A stretch of DNA of 64,000 nucleotides, from positions 1 through 64,000 of the forward strand of contig NZ_FZNT01000013.1 of assembly GCF_900188235.1 (NCBI RefSeq), given 5' to 3'. A program made the position numbers and the translations under genes. Each line of letters starts with the position of its first letter. Within the stretch, counting starts at the first letter, position 1. This document shows positions 56,886 through 64,000 of this stretch, one piece after another. The DNA comes from Lutibacter agarilyticus (GTDB taxonomy: Bacteria > Bacteroidota > Bacteroidia > Flavobacteriales > Flavobacteriaceae). Below the pieces are notes generated by a model. That model worked only from the letters and a program-made list of their open reading frames with translations. It ran no database searches and was not told the DNA's origin.

Positions 56886-57098
56886 AATACCTCTCCCCCT
56901 TTTCAAGGGGGACAAAGGGGGTAAAACGTCATCATGAACTAGGTCACTGAGAGGAGTCGAAGTGCAAACAAAGTGTCATTCCCAGCTTGACTGGGAATCT
57001 CATTCTGAACTGTCATTCTGAACTGTCATTCTGAGCGCAGTCGAAGAATCTCATCATCAAAAACCTAATCGTCATTCTCAGCTTGACTGGGAATCTCA
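56886..57098. repeat. Dispersed short palindromic repeats (Flavobacteriia REP-like)
   Basis: CTCCCCCTTTTCAAGGGGGA (near 56890) is a palindromic hairpin. Two copies of a 26-27-base unit, GTCATTC(C/T)CAGCTTGACTGGG followed by AATCTCA, lie at 56975-57000 and 57071-57097, each with an internal TCCCAG/CTGGGA or similar stem; between them are two tandem GTCATTCTGAACT units and a GTCATTCTGAGCGCAGTCGA variant. They do not form a regular spacer array. Confidence 0.65.
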
Positions 57099-57117
57099 AC
57101 ATTTAAAACTAAAAAAT

Positions 57118-57465
57118 ATGAAACTAATAATAGCAGGAAGTAGAACCTTCACCAACTACCAAAAATTAAAACAAATCTGTGGCCACTTCCTCCAGGATCA
57201 AAACAATATTGAAATCGTAAGTGGAACCTGCAGAGGAGCAGATCAATTAGGCGAACAATACGCAAAAGAAAGAGGATACAAACTCACACAATTCCCTGCA
57301 GACTGGAAACGATACCGAAAAGCAGCAGGACCAAAACGCAATGAACAAATGGCAAATTATGCAGACGCATTAATTGCCTTTTGGGATGGTGAAAGCAAAG
57401 GAACTAAAAATATGATTGACTTAGCAAAACAAAATAATTTGAAAGTAAGAATTATTGATACTTAA
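57118..57465 (+). CDS. DUF2493 (YspA/SLOG-superfamily) nucleotide-binding-like protein
   Basis: 115 residues, complete. MKLIIAGSRTFTNY and SGTCRGADQLGEQYAKERG are the two signature motifs of DUF2493: a Rossmann-like fold with GSRxF and GxxxGAD loops, belonging to the SLOG superfamily proposed to bind nucleotides or nucleotide-derived signals. It is common in phages, plasmids and genomic islands. It lies between dispersed repeats and the RloC-like gene; whether it acts with the latter is unknown. No signal peptide, cytosolic. Confidence 0.85.
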   Translation: MKLIIAGSRTFTNYQKLKQICGHFLQDQNNIEIVSGTCRGADQLGEQYAKERGYKLTQFPADWKRYRKAAGPKRNEQMANYADALIAFWDGESKGTKNMIDLAKQNNLKVRIIDT

Positions 57466-57784
57466 TAATTGCCTAACAATAAAAAAATGAGTTCACAATA
57501 CAGTTTCCCGTAATCTCAATTCAATTTTGTATCATAAATTTGAAATCATCAAATGAATCCAAATCATATCTAAATTCATTCTAAATTAACAACAAACATA
57601 TTTTATGAGCTCTTTTTTGTTAAATTAGTACATTCGAAAAATTGCACAATCAAAAATCATAAAACAGATACAAAATGCTTTTATCTAGGGAATTTGACCT
57701 GGGTAAACATACTTAATATAAGTATATAACGAAGTTGTGCGTCATACGACCAAACTCTCGTGAAAAAGAAAAATTGAATGAAAA
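57466..57784. other. Spacer before the RloC-like gene, attC-like ends
   Basis: 319 bp without a gene. It starts with GCCTAACAA (57471-57479), which fits the integron R-box form RYYYAAC, and ends with ATAACGAAGTTGTGCGTCAT (57727-57746), whose GTTGTGCG is the reverse complement of CGCACAAC just after the RloC-like gene (60015-60022). A recombination-site role is only a suggestion. Confidence 0.35.
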
Positions 57785-60004
57785 ATGATAACAAAAATTG
57801 ACCTTAATAAAGTAGCTAGTTACAAAACTCAAGTAACTTTAGAAACAGATAAAGAGTTAAATCTTATTTATGGATTAAATGGGACTGGTAAAAGTACATT
57901 GTCAGATTATCTTTTAAAAAGAACAGATGAAAAGTTTAAAGATTGTTCTGTTCTTGGTTTAGATGAGAATCACGAAATACTTGTTTATAATCAGACATTC
58001 ATTCAAGAAAACTTTTTCGAATCTGAAAGTTTAAAAGGAATTTTCACTCTTTCAAAAGAAAATAAAGAAGCTATTACAAAGATTTCTAATGCACAAAAAG
58101 AAATAGAAAAAATTGACAAAGAAAGAATCAAAAAAACCGAAGAACTAGAAACTGAGAAAATATCAATAAGTAAAAAGCTTGAAAACGCAAAAAATACTAT
58201 TTGGAAAATAAAAACGGATTTTAGTGGTGGCGACCGTGTTCTCGAGTTTTGTTTGGAAGGTAATAAAGGCTCAAAAGACAATCTATTTAATCATATTCAA
58301 GGATTAACAAAGTCAGCTGTTAAACCAACCAAAAGCATTGATGATTTAAAAAATGAGGTTCAGGCAATAATGGGAGAAAATGCTCAAAAATATGCCTATG
58401 TTCCTAAAATTACATTCTCATCTTCAAATTTAGAAATTGAAAAGATTTTCGACAAACAAATCGTAGGTAATGAAAATAGTAGTGTCTCTGAATTAATCAC
58501 AAAACTTGGAAACTCTGATTGGGTAAAATCGGGATTAAAACATTTACCTGAAGAACCATTTGAGGAAAATGTAGATTGTCCTTTTTGTCAAGAAAAAACC
58601 ATTTCAAACGAATTAATAGAAAACATAAAGGATTACTTTGATGCTTCGTATGAAGCAGATATTAAATCTATAAAAACTTTTCTTGAGGAATATTCACAAG
58701 CAATTCAGCAAATTCCAAACAAAACAATTTTTGAAGCCAATCCCAAATTTGAAACATTCAAACAAGATTTTGAAATTAAATTTAGCGCATTTAATCAACT
58801 GATTAAGTCGAATAAAAAAAAGATTGAAGAAAAGACAAAAAATCCAAGTGTACCGAAAACTCTTGAAGATTCAACGAAATCATTAGAAGAAGTCAATGAA
58901 GTTATAAGTAAAATTAACGCTTCGATTTTAGAACATAACGATAAAATTGATAAAAAAGCGACAGTAAAAACAGGAATAAAAAAGACTTTTTGGCAAATTA
59001 TGCGTTGGGATTATGACCAAACAATTAGTTCATACCTTTCAGATAAAGGTACATCAAAAACTAAAACAGATTTGCTTAATACTGCTATTAAAGGTTTTGA
59101 AAAAACAATTCTTGAACAGCAATCAATCATATCCGAACAACAAAAACAAACAGTTAATATTGAAAAAGCAATTGCAAATATTAATGATGGATTAATTGAC
59201 TTGGGAATTACTGATTTTAAAATTGAAAACCACAAAGAAAACCTTTACAAAATAGTTAGAGGAGAAAACAAGGAAAGAATATTTCGTTCATTAAGTGAAG
59301 GAGAAAAAATGATAATAAGTTTCCTATACTTTCTTGAAATGTGCAGAGGAAAACAAGATGCAACAGAAACAGGAAAAAAGAAAATTATTGTCATTGATGA
59401 CCCAATTTCTAGTCTTTCTCATATCTATGTTTTCAATATTGGAAGATTAATTAAAAACGAATTTTTTGGTAAAAAAGAAACAAAAAAAGATGAGGAGACA
59501 GGAGAAAAAGTGAACATTTGGAAATATAATTACGAACAAGTATTTATATTAACTCATAGTCTTTATTTCTTTTACGAGATTACAGAAACAAAACACGATG
59601 AACGAAAAGAAACTCAAAAACTATTTAGGCTTATAAAAAACAATGATGGTAGTCGCTTTCAAAAAATGAAATATGAAGAAATTCAAAATGATTATCAAGC
59701 TTATTGGTATATTATAAAAGATGAAAATCAACCACCAGCTTTGATTGCAAATTGTATGAGGAATGTAATAGAATATTTCTTCAATTTTGTAGAGAAAAAA
59801 GATTTAAATAACTTTTTCAGACAAGAGCCACTGAATACAAACAGATTTCAAGCTTTTCACAGATACATAAATAGAGAATCTCATTCTTTAGGACAAAATA
59901 TATTTGACTATAAGGAATTTGATTATGCAGATTTTAAAGATGGTTTTGCAGAATTATTTAAGGCAGCAGGTTATGAGGAACACCATAAAAAAATGATAAA
60001 ATAA
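57785..60004 (+). CDS. rloC-like: RloC/PrrC-like AAA_13 ATPase with zinc hook and candidate anticodon-nuclease domain
   Basis: 739 residues. An ABC/SMC-type ATPase head is split around a long coiled coil: Walker A GLNGTGKST (residues 30-38), ABC signature LSEGE (503-507), Walker B IVIDDP with D538-D539. A CxxC (C265-C268, CPFCQEK) in the middle of the coiled coil matches the Rad50-like zinc hook that distinguishes RloC from PrrC. The C-terminal part has R659-x3-E663 and H692 or H700, the spacing expected for the Arg-Glu-His triad of PrrC/RloC anticodon nucleases. RloC is thought to cleave a tRNA anticodon loop after DNA damage or phage attack. No restriction-modification genes are adjacent, unlike typical PrrC. 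Confidence 0.78.
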   Translation: MITKIDLNKVASYKTQVTLETDKELNLIYGLNGTGKSTLSDYLLKRTDEKFKDCSVLGLDENHEILVYNQTFIQENFFESESLKGIFTLSKENKEAITKISNAQKEIEKIDKERIKKTEELETEKISISKKLENAKNTIWKIKTDFSGGDRVLEFCLEGNKGSKDNLFNHIQGLTKSAVKPTKSIDDLKNEVQAIMGENAQKYAYVPKITFSSSNLEIEKIFDKQIVGNENSSVSELITKLGNSDWVKSGLKHLPEEPFEENVDCPFCQEKTISNELIENIKDYFDASYEADIKSIKTFLEEYSQAIQQIPNKTIFEANPKFETFKQDFEIKFSAFNQLIKSNKKKIEEKTKNPSVPKTLEDSTKSLEEVNEVISKINASILEHNDKIDKKATVKTGIKKTFWQIMRWDYDQTISSYLSDKGTSKTKTDLLNTAIKGFEKTILEQQSIISEQQKQTVNIEKAIANINDGLIDLGITDFKIENHKENLYKIVRGENKERIFRSLSEGEKMIISFLYFLEMCRGKQDATETGKKKIIVIDDPISSLSHIYVFNIGRLIKNEFFGKKETKKDEETGEKVNIWKYNYEQVFILTHSLYFFYEITETKHDERKETQKLFRLIKNNDGSRFQKMKYEEIQNDYQAYWYIIKDENQPPALIANCMRNVIEYFFNFVEKKDLNNFFRQEPLNTNRFQAFHRYINRESHSLGQNIFDYKEFDYADFKDGFAELFKAAGYEEHHKKMIK

Positions 60005-60021
60005 AAAGTACGAACGCACAA

Positions 60022-60145
60022 CAACTGGTATAAAAAATTGCTAAATTCAATAAAATAGAATGTTTCTAAAATATAAATAACTTAAATTTAAACATCGGAA
60101 AATTACGTTTTCAAAAACGCAACTTTCCATACCAAAAACCGTTGC
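60022..60145. repeat. Imperfect inverted-repeat spacer (cassette-site-like) after the RloC-like gene
   Basis: CAACTGGTATAAAAAATTGC (60022-60041) pairs imperfectly with GCAACTTTCCATACCAAAAA and following CCGTTG (60119-60143), giving a large hairpin of about 124 nt. The outer CAAC/GTTG ends resemble those of the spacers at 61196-61320 and 62875-62990. Confidence 0.5.
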
Positions 60146-60218
60146 CAGTAATTAGATTAAACCAAATGCGATTGAAACTGTCCAAAGATTTATAAATATC
60201 TAAGATAAAACTTGTAAA

Positions 60219-61163
60219 ATGAAAACGATGAAACCTATCAAGGTAATTATAACCTTATTAATTACATTAAATTTTTCTTATGCTCAAAATAGTAAACCTG
60301 CACCTGATTTAGCGAATGTTAAATATAGTGAGCATGAACGAAATGTTTTAGATGTTTGGTTTGCAGATTCTAACAAAACGACTCCTATGGTAATTTATAT
60401 ACATGGAGGAGGCTTTAAATCAGGAAGTAAAGAGAAAATCAAGGCTAATGAATTGTCAGAATTGTTAGAAGCAGGAATTTCAGTTGCATCAATAAATTAT
60501 CGATTATTATCAAATGCTCCCTTGCCAGCAGCACATATTGATGCGAAGCATGCTTTACAGTTTATACGTTCAAAAGCTATGGAATGGAAAATAGATAAGG
60601 ATAGAATCGGTTTATTTGGAGGGTCTGCCGGTGCACAAATTTGTATGTGGCTAGCCTTTAGCAACGATATGGCTAATGCAGATAGTGACAACCCTATTGA
60701 AAGGGAATCAACAAGAGTTACTTGTATAGCACCTATTATTGGGCAAACAACTATGAGTTCAGAGTTTTGGACAGCACTAGCTGATAGACATTTGAAGGAT
60801 GAAAACGGTTCAGATTATATAGCAAAAATATTTGGAGATACTACTAGAAGAGATCGAAATCGTATGGCTACGTATGGTACTAAAACACTTAAAGAAGCCG
60901 ATAAAATTGCTGATGATTTATCAGCGTTATCATTGATTTCGGCTGATGACCCTCCTGTTTTTATGAGTTACTTTATGTCTCCAGATGCAAAGGTTCCTAA
61001 CAATCCAAGGAAAGTTAGAGGTTGGGTAATTCATCATGTAGATTTTGGAATAGCGCTTAAAGAAAAAATGGACGAATTAAATATTGAAGCCGATTTAAAG
61101 TATCCAGGATCTAAAACAAAATATAATTCATTAGTTGAGTTTTTTGTGGATAAGTTATCGTAA
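60219..61163 (+). CDS. Secreted alpha/beta-hydrolase (carbohydrate esterase-like)
   Basis: 314 residues with a signal peptide ending near FSYAQ (23). The oxyanion-hole motif HGGG is at 62-65 and the nucleophile S136 lies in GGSAG, both typical of the hormone-sensitive-lipase/BD-FAE esterase branch; an aspartate in SADDPPVF and a late histidine (HHVDFG) can complete the triad. Secreted members often remove acetyl or feruloyl groups from polysaccharides, so it may belong functionally to the PUL, although it is separated from it by 5 kb of relic DNA and is flanked by inverted GTTGCCAGT / ACTGGCAAC sequences. Confidence 0.82.
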   Translation: MKTMKPIKVIITLLITLNFSYAQNSKPAPDLANVKYSEHERNVLDVWFADSNKTTPMVIYIHGGGFKSGSKEKIKANELSELLEAGISVASINYRLLSNAPLPAAHIDAKHALQFIRSKAMEWKIDKDRIGLFGGSAGAQICMWLAFSNDMANADSDNPIERESTRVTCIAPIIGQTTMSSEFWTALADRHLKDENGSDYIAKIFGDTTRRDRNRMATYGTKTLKEADKIADDLSALSLISADDPPVFMSYFMSPDAKVPNNPRKVRGWVIHHVDFGIALKEKMDELNIEADLKYPGSKTKYNSLVEFFVDKLS

Positions 61164-61194
61164 AAATAAAATTGTGTGGAATAGAATAAAAACT

Positions 61195-61320
61195 ACTGGC
61201 AACACCTCATAAAATTTATGCTTTATTTAATAAGGCTAAATAAAGAAGCCCGTTGTGTAAAATGGCAGGTTTTCAATCGGAAATAAACAATCGAGAATGA
61301 ATGAACCAAAGGTTGTTACC
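61195..61320. repeat. Inverted-repeat spacer with CTCATAAAATTTATG core, copy 1
   Basis: ACTGGCAACACCTCATAAAA and TTTATG begin the element and GGTTGTTACC (61311-61320) ends it; GGCAACACC and GGTTGTTACC are imperfectly complementary. CAAC-x-CTCATAAAATTTATG recurs at 62877-62898. The inner CATAAAATTTATG is itself a palindrome. Confidence 0.45.
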
Positions 61321-61351
61321 TAAAATTCTTGACCACTATCCAATTTGTAGT

Positions 61352-62494
61352 TTAAATCACTAAATGTGGATAAGCCTTTTGACGATTCTGAAATCTAAGT
61401 ATGGTGTCTTTCACAATAACGCCCTCATCAATATTTATTGAATTTTGGATAGTTTTATTTTGCATCCAACTTTCTCTACCATTTATCACAGATGGTAAAT
61501 GTACAATTAGTGCAGCAGAAATAGACCTTGAAGCACTCTCCCAAAAATAACTTGGTGTATGATCAACTGCATAATAATCAATTTTATTAACTGATATAAT
61601 TGGATTTTTAAAAGTAGTTGGCTTAGCAAAATAAAAACCCATTCCCTCATCACAACTCACGTCTATAATTAATGTGCCTTGTTTTAAACTATCCTTTTCC
61701 TCTTCAATTACAAAATTGAATGGATCATCAGTATCTTGAAAAGTACCATTAACTATTATTTCGGATTCACTAATCAAGTCTGAAAAAGGTCTTTCTGACC
61801 CATCATGTTCCACAACAAGTAGTCGAGGCTCGTTTGTTTTTCCCCTTCTAATGCGGACATATTCCACATCGAGTATCTCTTCTCTTACTTCATGGTCAGG
61901 TCTTTGAATACATATCGTAATTTCTCGGAAACCATGAGCTTTTAATGCATAAATAGCGCCTCTACTTACGGCACCAAAACTTAAAATGATTACCTTTCTT
62001 TGATTTCCATAATGTCCATCTATTCCCTTAAGTTGTAAAGCATGTATAACTGCACTGTAACCAGCCATTTCATTGTTTTTATAGAAAGTATGTCTACCAA
62101 TCTGTCCATTTGGATTCCAAACAAACATATCTTCAAAAGCAATTAACGTTAAATTTCTATCAATAGCCGTTTGTGTAACCTGCATTTGCTGAGCGCAATG
62201 AGGGTACCCCCAAAGCACACCGCCTACTTTCAATTCTTCTAAATCGGATAATATTGGTTTAGCAATAATAACCGAACCTATTTCAGATAATATTTCTTTT
62301 CTAGTAGCTGTTCCTCCCGTTTGTTTTGCTATTTCTTCATCTTCAATATTGAAAGGTATCCCATATCCTTTTTCAAAAACAAGTTGTTTTCTAATATGTT
62401 CAGGAATTCTTTTTATGTGTTCAGGATGAATTGGCACACGTCTTTCATCTACTTTTTTTGAAGTTCCTACAACTCCCATTTTTAATAAAGCCAT
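61352..62494 (-). CDS. N5-(carboxyethyl)ornithine synthase/alanine dehydrogenase-like oxidoreductase
   Basis: About 380 residues from the Met at 62494 (an ATG at 62479 gives MGVVGTSKK, and an upstream one at 62539 a less likely extension). VDERRVPIHPEHIKRIPEHI at the start is the AlaDh/PNT N-terminal domain; a Rossmann domain follows with ILSFGAVSRGAIYALKAHGF as the nucleotide-binding loop. The set of motifs (AFEDMFVWNPNGQIGRHTFY, SCDEGMGFYFAKPT, DHTPSYFWESASRSIS) matches the family annotated as N5-(carboxyethyl)ornithine synthase, which condenses pyruvate with an amino acid reductively. The true substrate is unknown. It is on the opposite strand to the PUL. Confidence 0.75.
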   Translation of the reverse strand: MALLKMGVVGTSKKVDERRVPIHPEHIKRIPEHIRKQLVFEKGYGIPFNIEDEEIAKQTGGTATRKEILSEIGSVIIAKPILSDLEELKVGGVLWGYPHCAQQMQVTQTAIDRNLTLIAFEDMFVWNPNGQIGRHTFYKNNEMAGYSAVIHALQLKGIDGHYGNQRKVIILSFGAVSRGAIYALKAHGFREITICIQRPDHEVREEILDVEYVRIRRGKTNEPRLLVVEHDGSERPFSDLISESEIIVNGTFQDTDDPFNFVIEEEKDSLKQGTLIIDVSCDEGMGFYFAKPTTFKNPIISVNKIDYYAVDHTPSYFWESASRSISAALIVHLPSVINGRESWMQNKTIQNSINIDEGVIVKDTILRFQNRQKAYPHLVI

Positions 62495-62539
62495 TCGTTT
62501 TTTTTTATTGAAGTCAACACCTATTAATGAAATAAGCAA

Positions 62540-63027
62540 GACATCATCATAATATTCATTTAACAGAATACTTACTAATAATCAGTCATTAAGTTGATAA
62601 CTAGCGCGTCAAAATCAGAAAGAATCTTCAAAAAAGAACCTTATTAGTTCATTGTAATAGAACCAGAAGTATGATTAACATCAACGGATAAATAATCCAA
62701 CACCAAAGGTAGCTTATATAATTGTACTATTCGATTACAATGAACAAAACCTTATAAAACAGCAATTTAAGATAAAAAAAAAGACGGAAATTTAAATCGG
62801 TAAAATTTGAAGTACAGTGTTGAAATAAATTGAATGTTGAAATGATAAATAATTGAAACCAAAAGACACTTTATACAACAACTCATAAAATTTATGTTTA
62901 AATTTGATTTAGTACAAACGACAAACATTCAACTAACAATTTGCTACGTCCGAAAAATCTCCGATTTTCCAAACGCATAAATCTTATAAAAACCCACTAG
63001 ACTGCATTTCGCAACCAAACCAGATAA
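62540..63027. other. Intergenic region with a minus-strand gene fragment and repeat copy 2
   Basis: No intact gene. On the minus strand about 32 codons (62742 to 62644) read IVQLYKLPLVLDYLSVDVNH and end with a short Ser/Thr tail and stop; this looks like the last part of a lost gene, family not recognised. A spacer repeat occupies about 62875-62990. Confidence 0.4.
62875..62990. repeat. Inverted-repeat spacer with CTCATAAAATTTATG core, copy 2
   Basis: ACAACAACTCATAAAATTTA plus TG begins the element, sharing CAAC and the palindromic core CTCATAAAATTTATG with the copy at 61195. The following sequence is about the same length before the next gene but differs in detail. Confidence 0.4.
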
Positions 63028-63624
63028 TTACAAATTAATTATTAAATCATTTAAAAAAGCACTGTAATTATTCAACTCAAAAGGAACATCTGCATTTTTT
63101 TCCATATCGTGAAAATGATGTGTTGCTAGTAATTCCATTCCTGTAAAGGCATTCATTCTGTGAAACCCAAACATAGCACCTTCATCTACACTTTTTTGAT
63201 TAAAAAATTCATTTTCTAAAGTAAATGCGGTTTTAGGTGCATTCCAACTTGTAGTAAGTATATATTTTTTTCCGTGCATTAAACCACCAGTTCCGTAATT
63301 GATGTTTGGATTTTTTCTACTTCTTCCATCACTTGCATAAATTCCATTTTGATGACCTTCCGTAAAAACTTCATCTATATATTTTTTAAATCCAAAAGGT
63401 ATTTGAAACCACCAAATTGGCGTATGATAAATCACGATATCTGCCCATTTAAATTTTTCTACTTCTTCCTTTGCATTATAATTGTCACCTACTTGAGTAA
63501 ATTTCACTTCAAATTCTTCACGCGTATCAAAATATGAAATAGTAGTGTTAAAAAGTGTTTCGTTAAATCTTCCACCAGAATGTGCAAATGGATGACTTCC
63601 ATTAATTATAAATATATTTTTCAT
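63028..63624 (-). CDS. MdaB-type NAD(P)H quinone oxidoreductase (flavodoxin-like fold)
   Basis: 198 residues, complete. The N-terminal IINGSHPFAHSGG is the FMN/FAD phosphate loop of the Flavodoxin_2 family, followed by HTPIWWFQIPFGFKKYIDEV, the conserved dimer/cofactor segment, and YGTGGLMHGKKYILTTSWNA. The size and motifs match MdaB-like NADPH:quinone reductases, which perform two-electron reduction of quinones and help against oxidative stress. It is divergent from a LysR gene across 92 bp, a classic regulator-target arrangement. Confidence 0.85.
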   Translation of the reverse strand: MKNIFIINGSHPFAHSGGRFNETLFNTTISYFDTREEFEVKFTQVGDNYNAKEEVEKFKWADIVIYHTPIWWFQIPFGFKKYIDEVFTEGHQNGIYASDGRSRKNPNINYGTGGLMHGKKYILTTSWNAPKTAFTLENEFFNQKSVDEGAMFGFHRMNAFTGMELLATHHFHDMEKNADVPFELNNYSAFLNDLIINL

Positions 63625-63716
63625 TTGTCTCTTATTTTATTCGGACAAAATTAAACCAATATTAATCATTATAAAAATAATACAATTCATATCTTTGTAT
63701 AAATATTGTAATAGTT

Positions 63717-64000
63717 ATGGTGAATTTAGAATGGTATAGAACATTTAAAGAAATATATGAAAATGGAACTTTAACTAAAGCTTCTATTGCTTTATATGCT
63801 TCTCAACCCGGAGTTAGTGTGCACTTAAATGCACTAGAGGCTTATGTTGGCAAAAAACTATTTGAGCGAACTTCGAGAAAAATGATTCCAACAGAGGATG
63901 GGAAATTTTTATATGAATATATTATTGAATCTTTAAAAAAACTTGAAATAGCAGAACAGCATTTTAAAAAAACAACGCAAGAAAAAAATCCATCTTTAAA
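63717..64000 (+). CDS. LysR-family transcriptional regulator, N-terminal part
   Basis: The frame is open from ATG at 63717 to the window end (about 94 residues). The winged-helix domain is clear: WYRTFKEIYENGTLTKASIA, SQPGVSVHLNALEAYVGKKL and FERTSRKMIPTEDGKFLYEY match the LysR HTH signature. The effector domain is outside the window. Placement back-to-back with the MdaB-type reductase suggests it controls that gene and itself from the shared 92-bp promoter region. Confidence 0.85.
   Translation, partial: MVNLEWYRTFKEIYENGTLTKASIALYASQPGVSVHLNALEAYVGKKLFERTSRKMIPTEDGKFLYEYIIESLKKLEIAEQHFKKTTQEKNPSL

Noticed and set aside
56975..57097. Repeated units that could look like a small CRISPR array
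   Set aside because: Only two full units with unequal and partly tandem intervening sequence, internal palindromes of REP type and no cas genes.
1..64000. tRNA, rRNA and insertion sequences
   Set aside because: No tRNA- or rRNA-like sequence and no transposase frame could be recognised on either strand.

Overview
The window comes from a marine-type Flavobacteriia/Bacteroidota chromosome. The DNA is AT-rich, secreted enzymes carry Bacteroidota lipoprotein or Sec signals, two proteins end in type IX secretion (T9SS) sorting domains, and there is a SusC/SusD pair and a hybrid two-component regulator. Most of it (about 0.6-55 kb, all on the + strand) is one very large polysaccharide utilization locus (PUL). 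It encodes nine S1-type sulfatases (one fused to a xylanase), three GH43 enzymes, four GH10 domains in intact genes, one GH106 alpha-L-rhamnosidase, one GH9, one GH3, a broken GH5, SusC/SusD, a hybrid two-component system (HTCS) and a cytosolic sugar-acid pathway.

Layout. 1-233: tail of a LutC-type lactate utilization gene. 0.6-16.7 kb: GH43-CBM6, sulfatase, GH106, sulfatase, GH43, a GH10 fused to a second barrel, GH43, a 24-bp perfect hairpin, and a T9SS-secreted GH9. 16.9-23.5 kb: four sulfatases, three of them tandem paralogs with fossil gene tails between them. 23.7-29 kb: HTCS regulator and a ThuA-like protein. 29.6-34.4 kb: SusC and SusD. 34.4-41.1 kb: amidohydrolase-type lactonase, SDR, IlvD/EDD dehydratase, SDR, FAH-family hydrolase and a sugar/H+ symporter. 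41.2-49.3 kb: sulfatase-GH10 fusion, two GH10, wreckage of further GH10 copies, GH3. 49.3-54.9 kb: a small secreted protein, a truncated GH5, a T9SS protein and two more sulfatases.

Working model (inference): a sulfated glycan containing beta-xylose and alpha-L-rhamnose is captured by SusCD. It is desulfated by the sulfatases and cut by the GH10 enzymes. GH43, GH3 and GH106 reduce it to monosaccharides. The released 6-deoxy sugar, most likely L-rhamnose because GH106 is present and no fucosidase is seen, is oxidised through lactone, aldonate, 2-keto-3-deoxy and 2,4-diketo intermediates to pyruvate and L-lactate. The LutC gene at the left edge fits lactate disposal. No polysaccharide lyase is present, which argues against a classical complete ulvan locus.

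55-64 kb is a different kind of DNA. It holds a relic of a mobile element (DUF6943-like ORF, short dispersed repeats, a DUF2493/SLOG gene) and then single genes separated by similar imperfect inverted-repeat spacers: an RloC/PrrC-like ATPase with a zinc-hook CxxC and a candidate anticodon-nuclease triad, an alpha/beta hydrolase, and an N5-(carboxyethyl)ornithine synthase-like dehydrogenase. The window ends with an MdaB-type quinone reductase divergent from a truncated LysR regulator.
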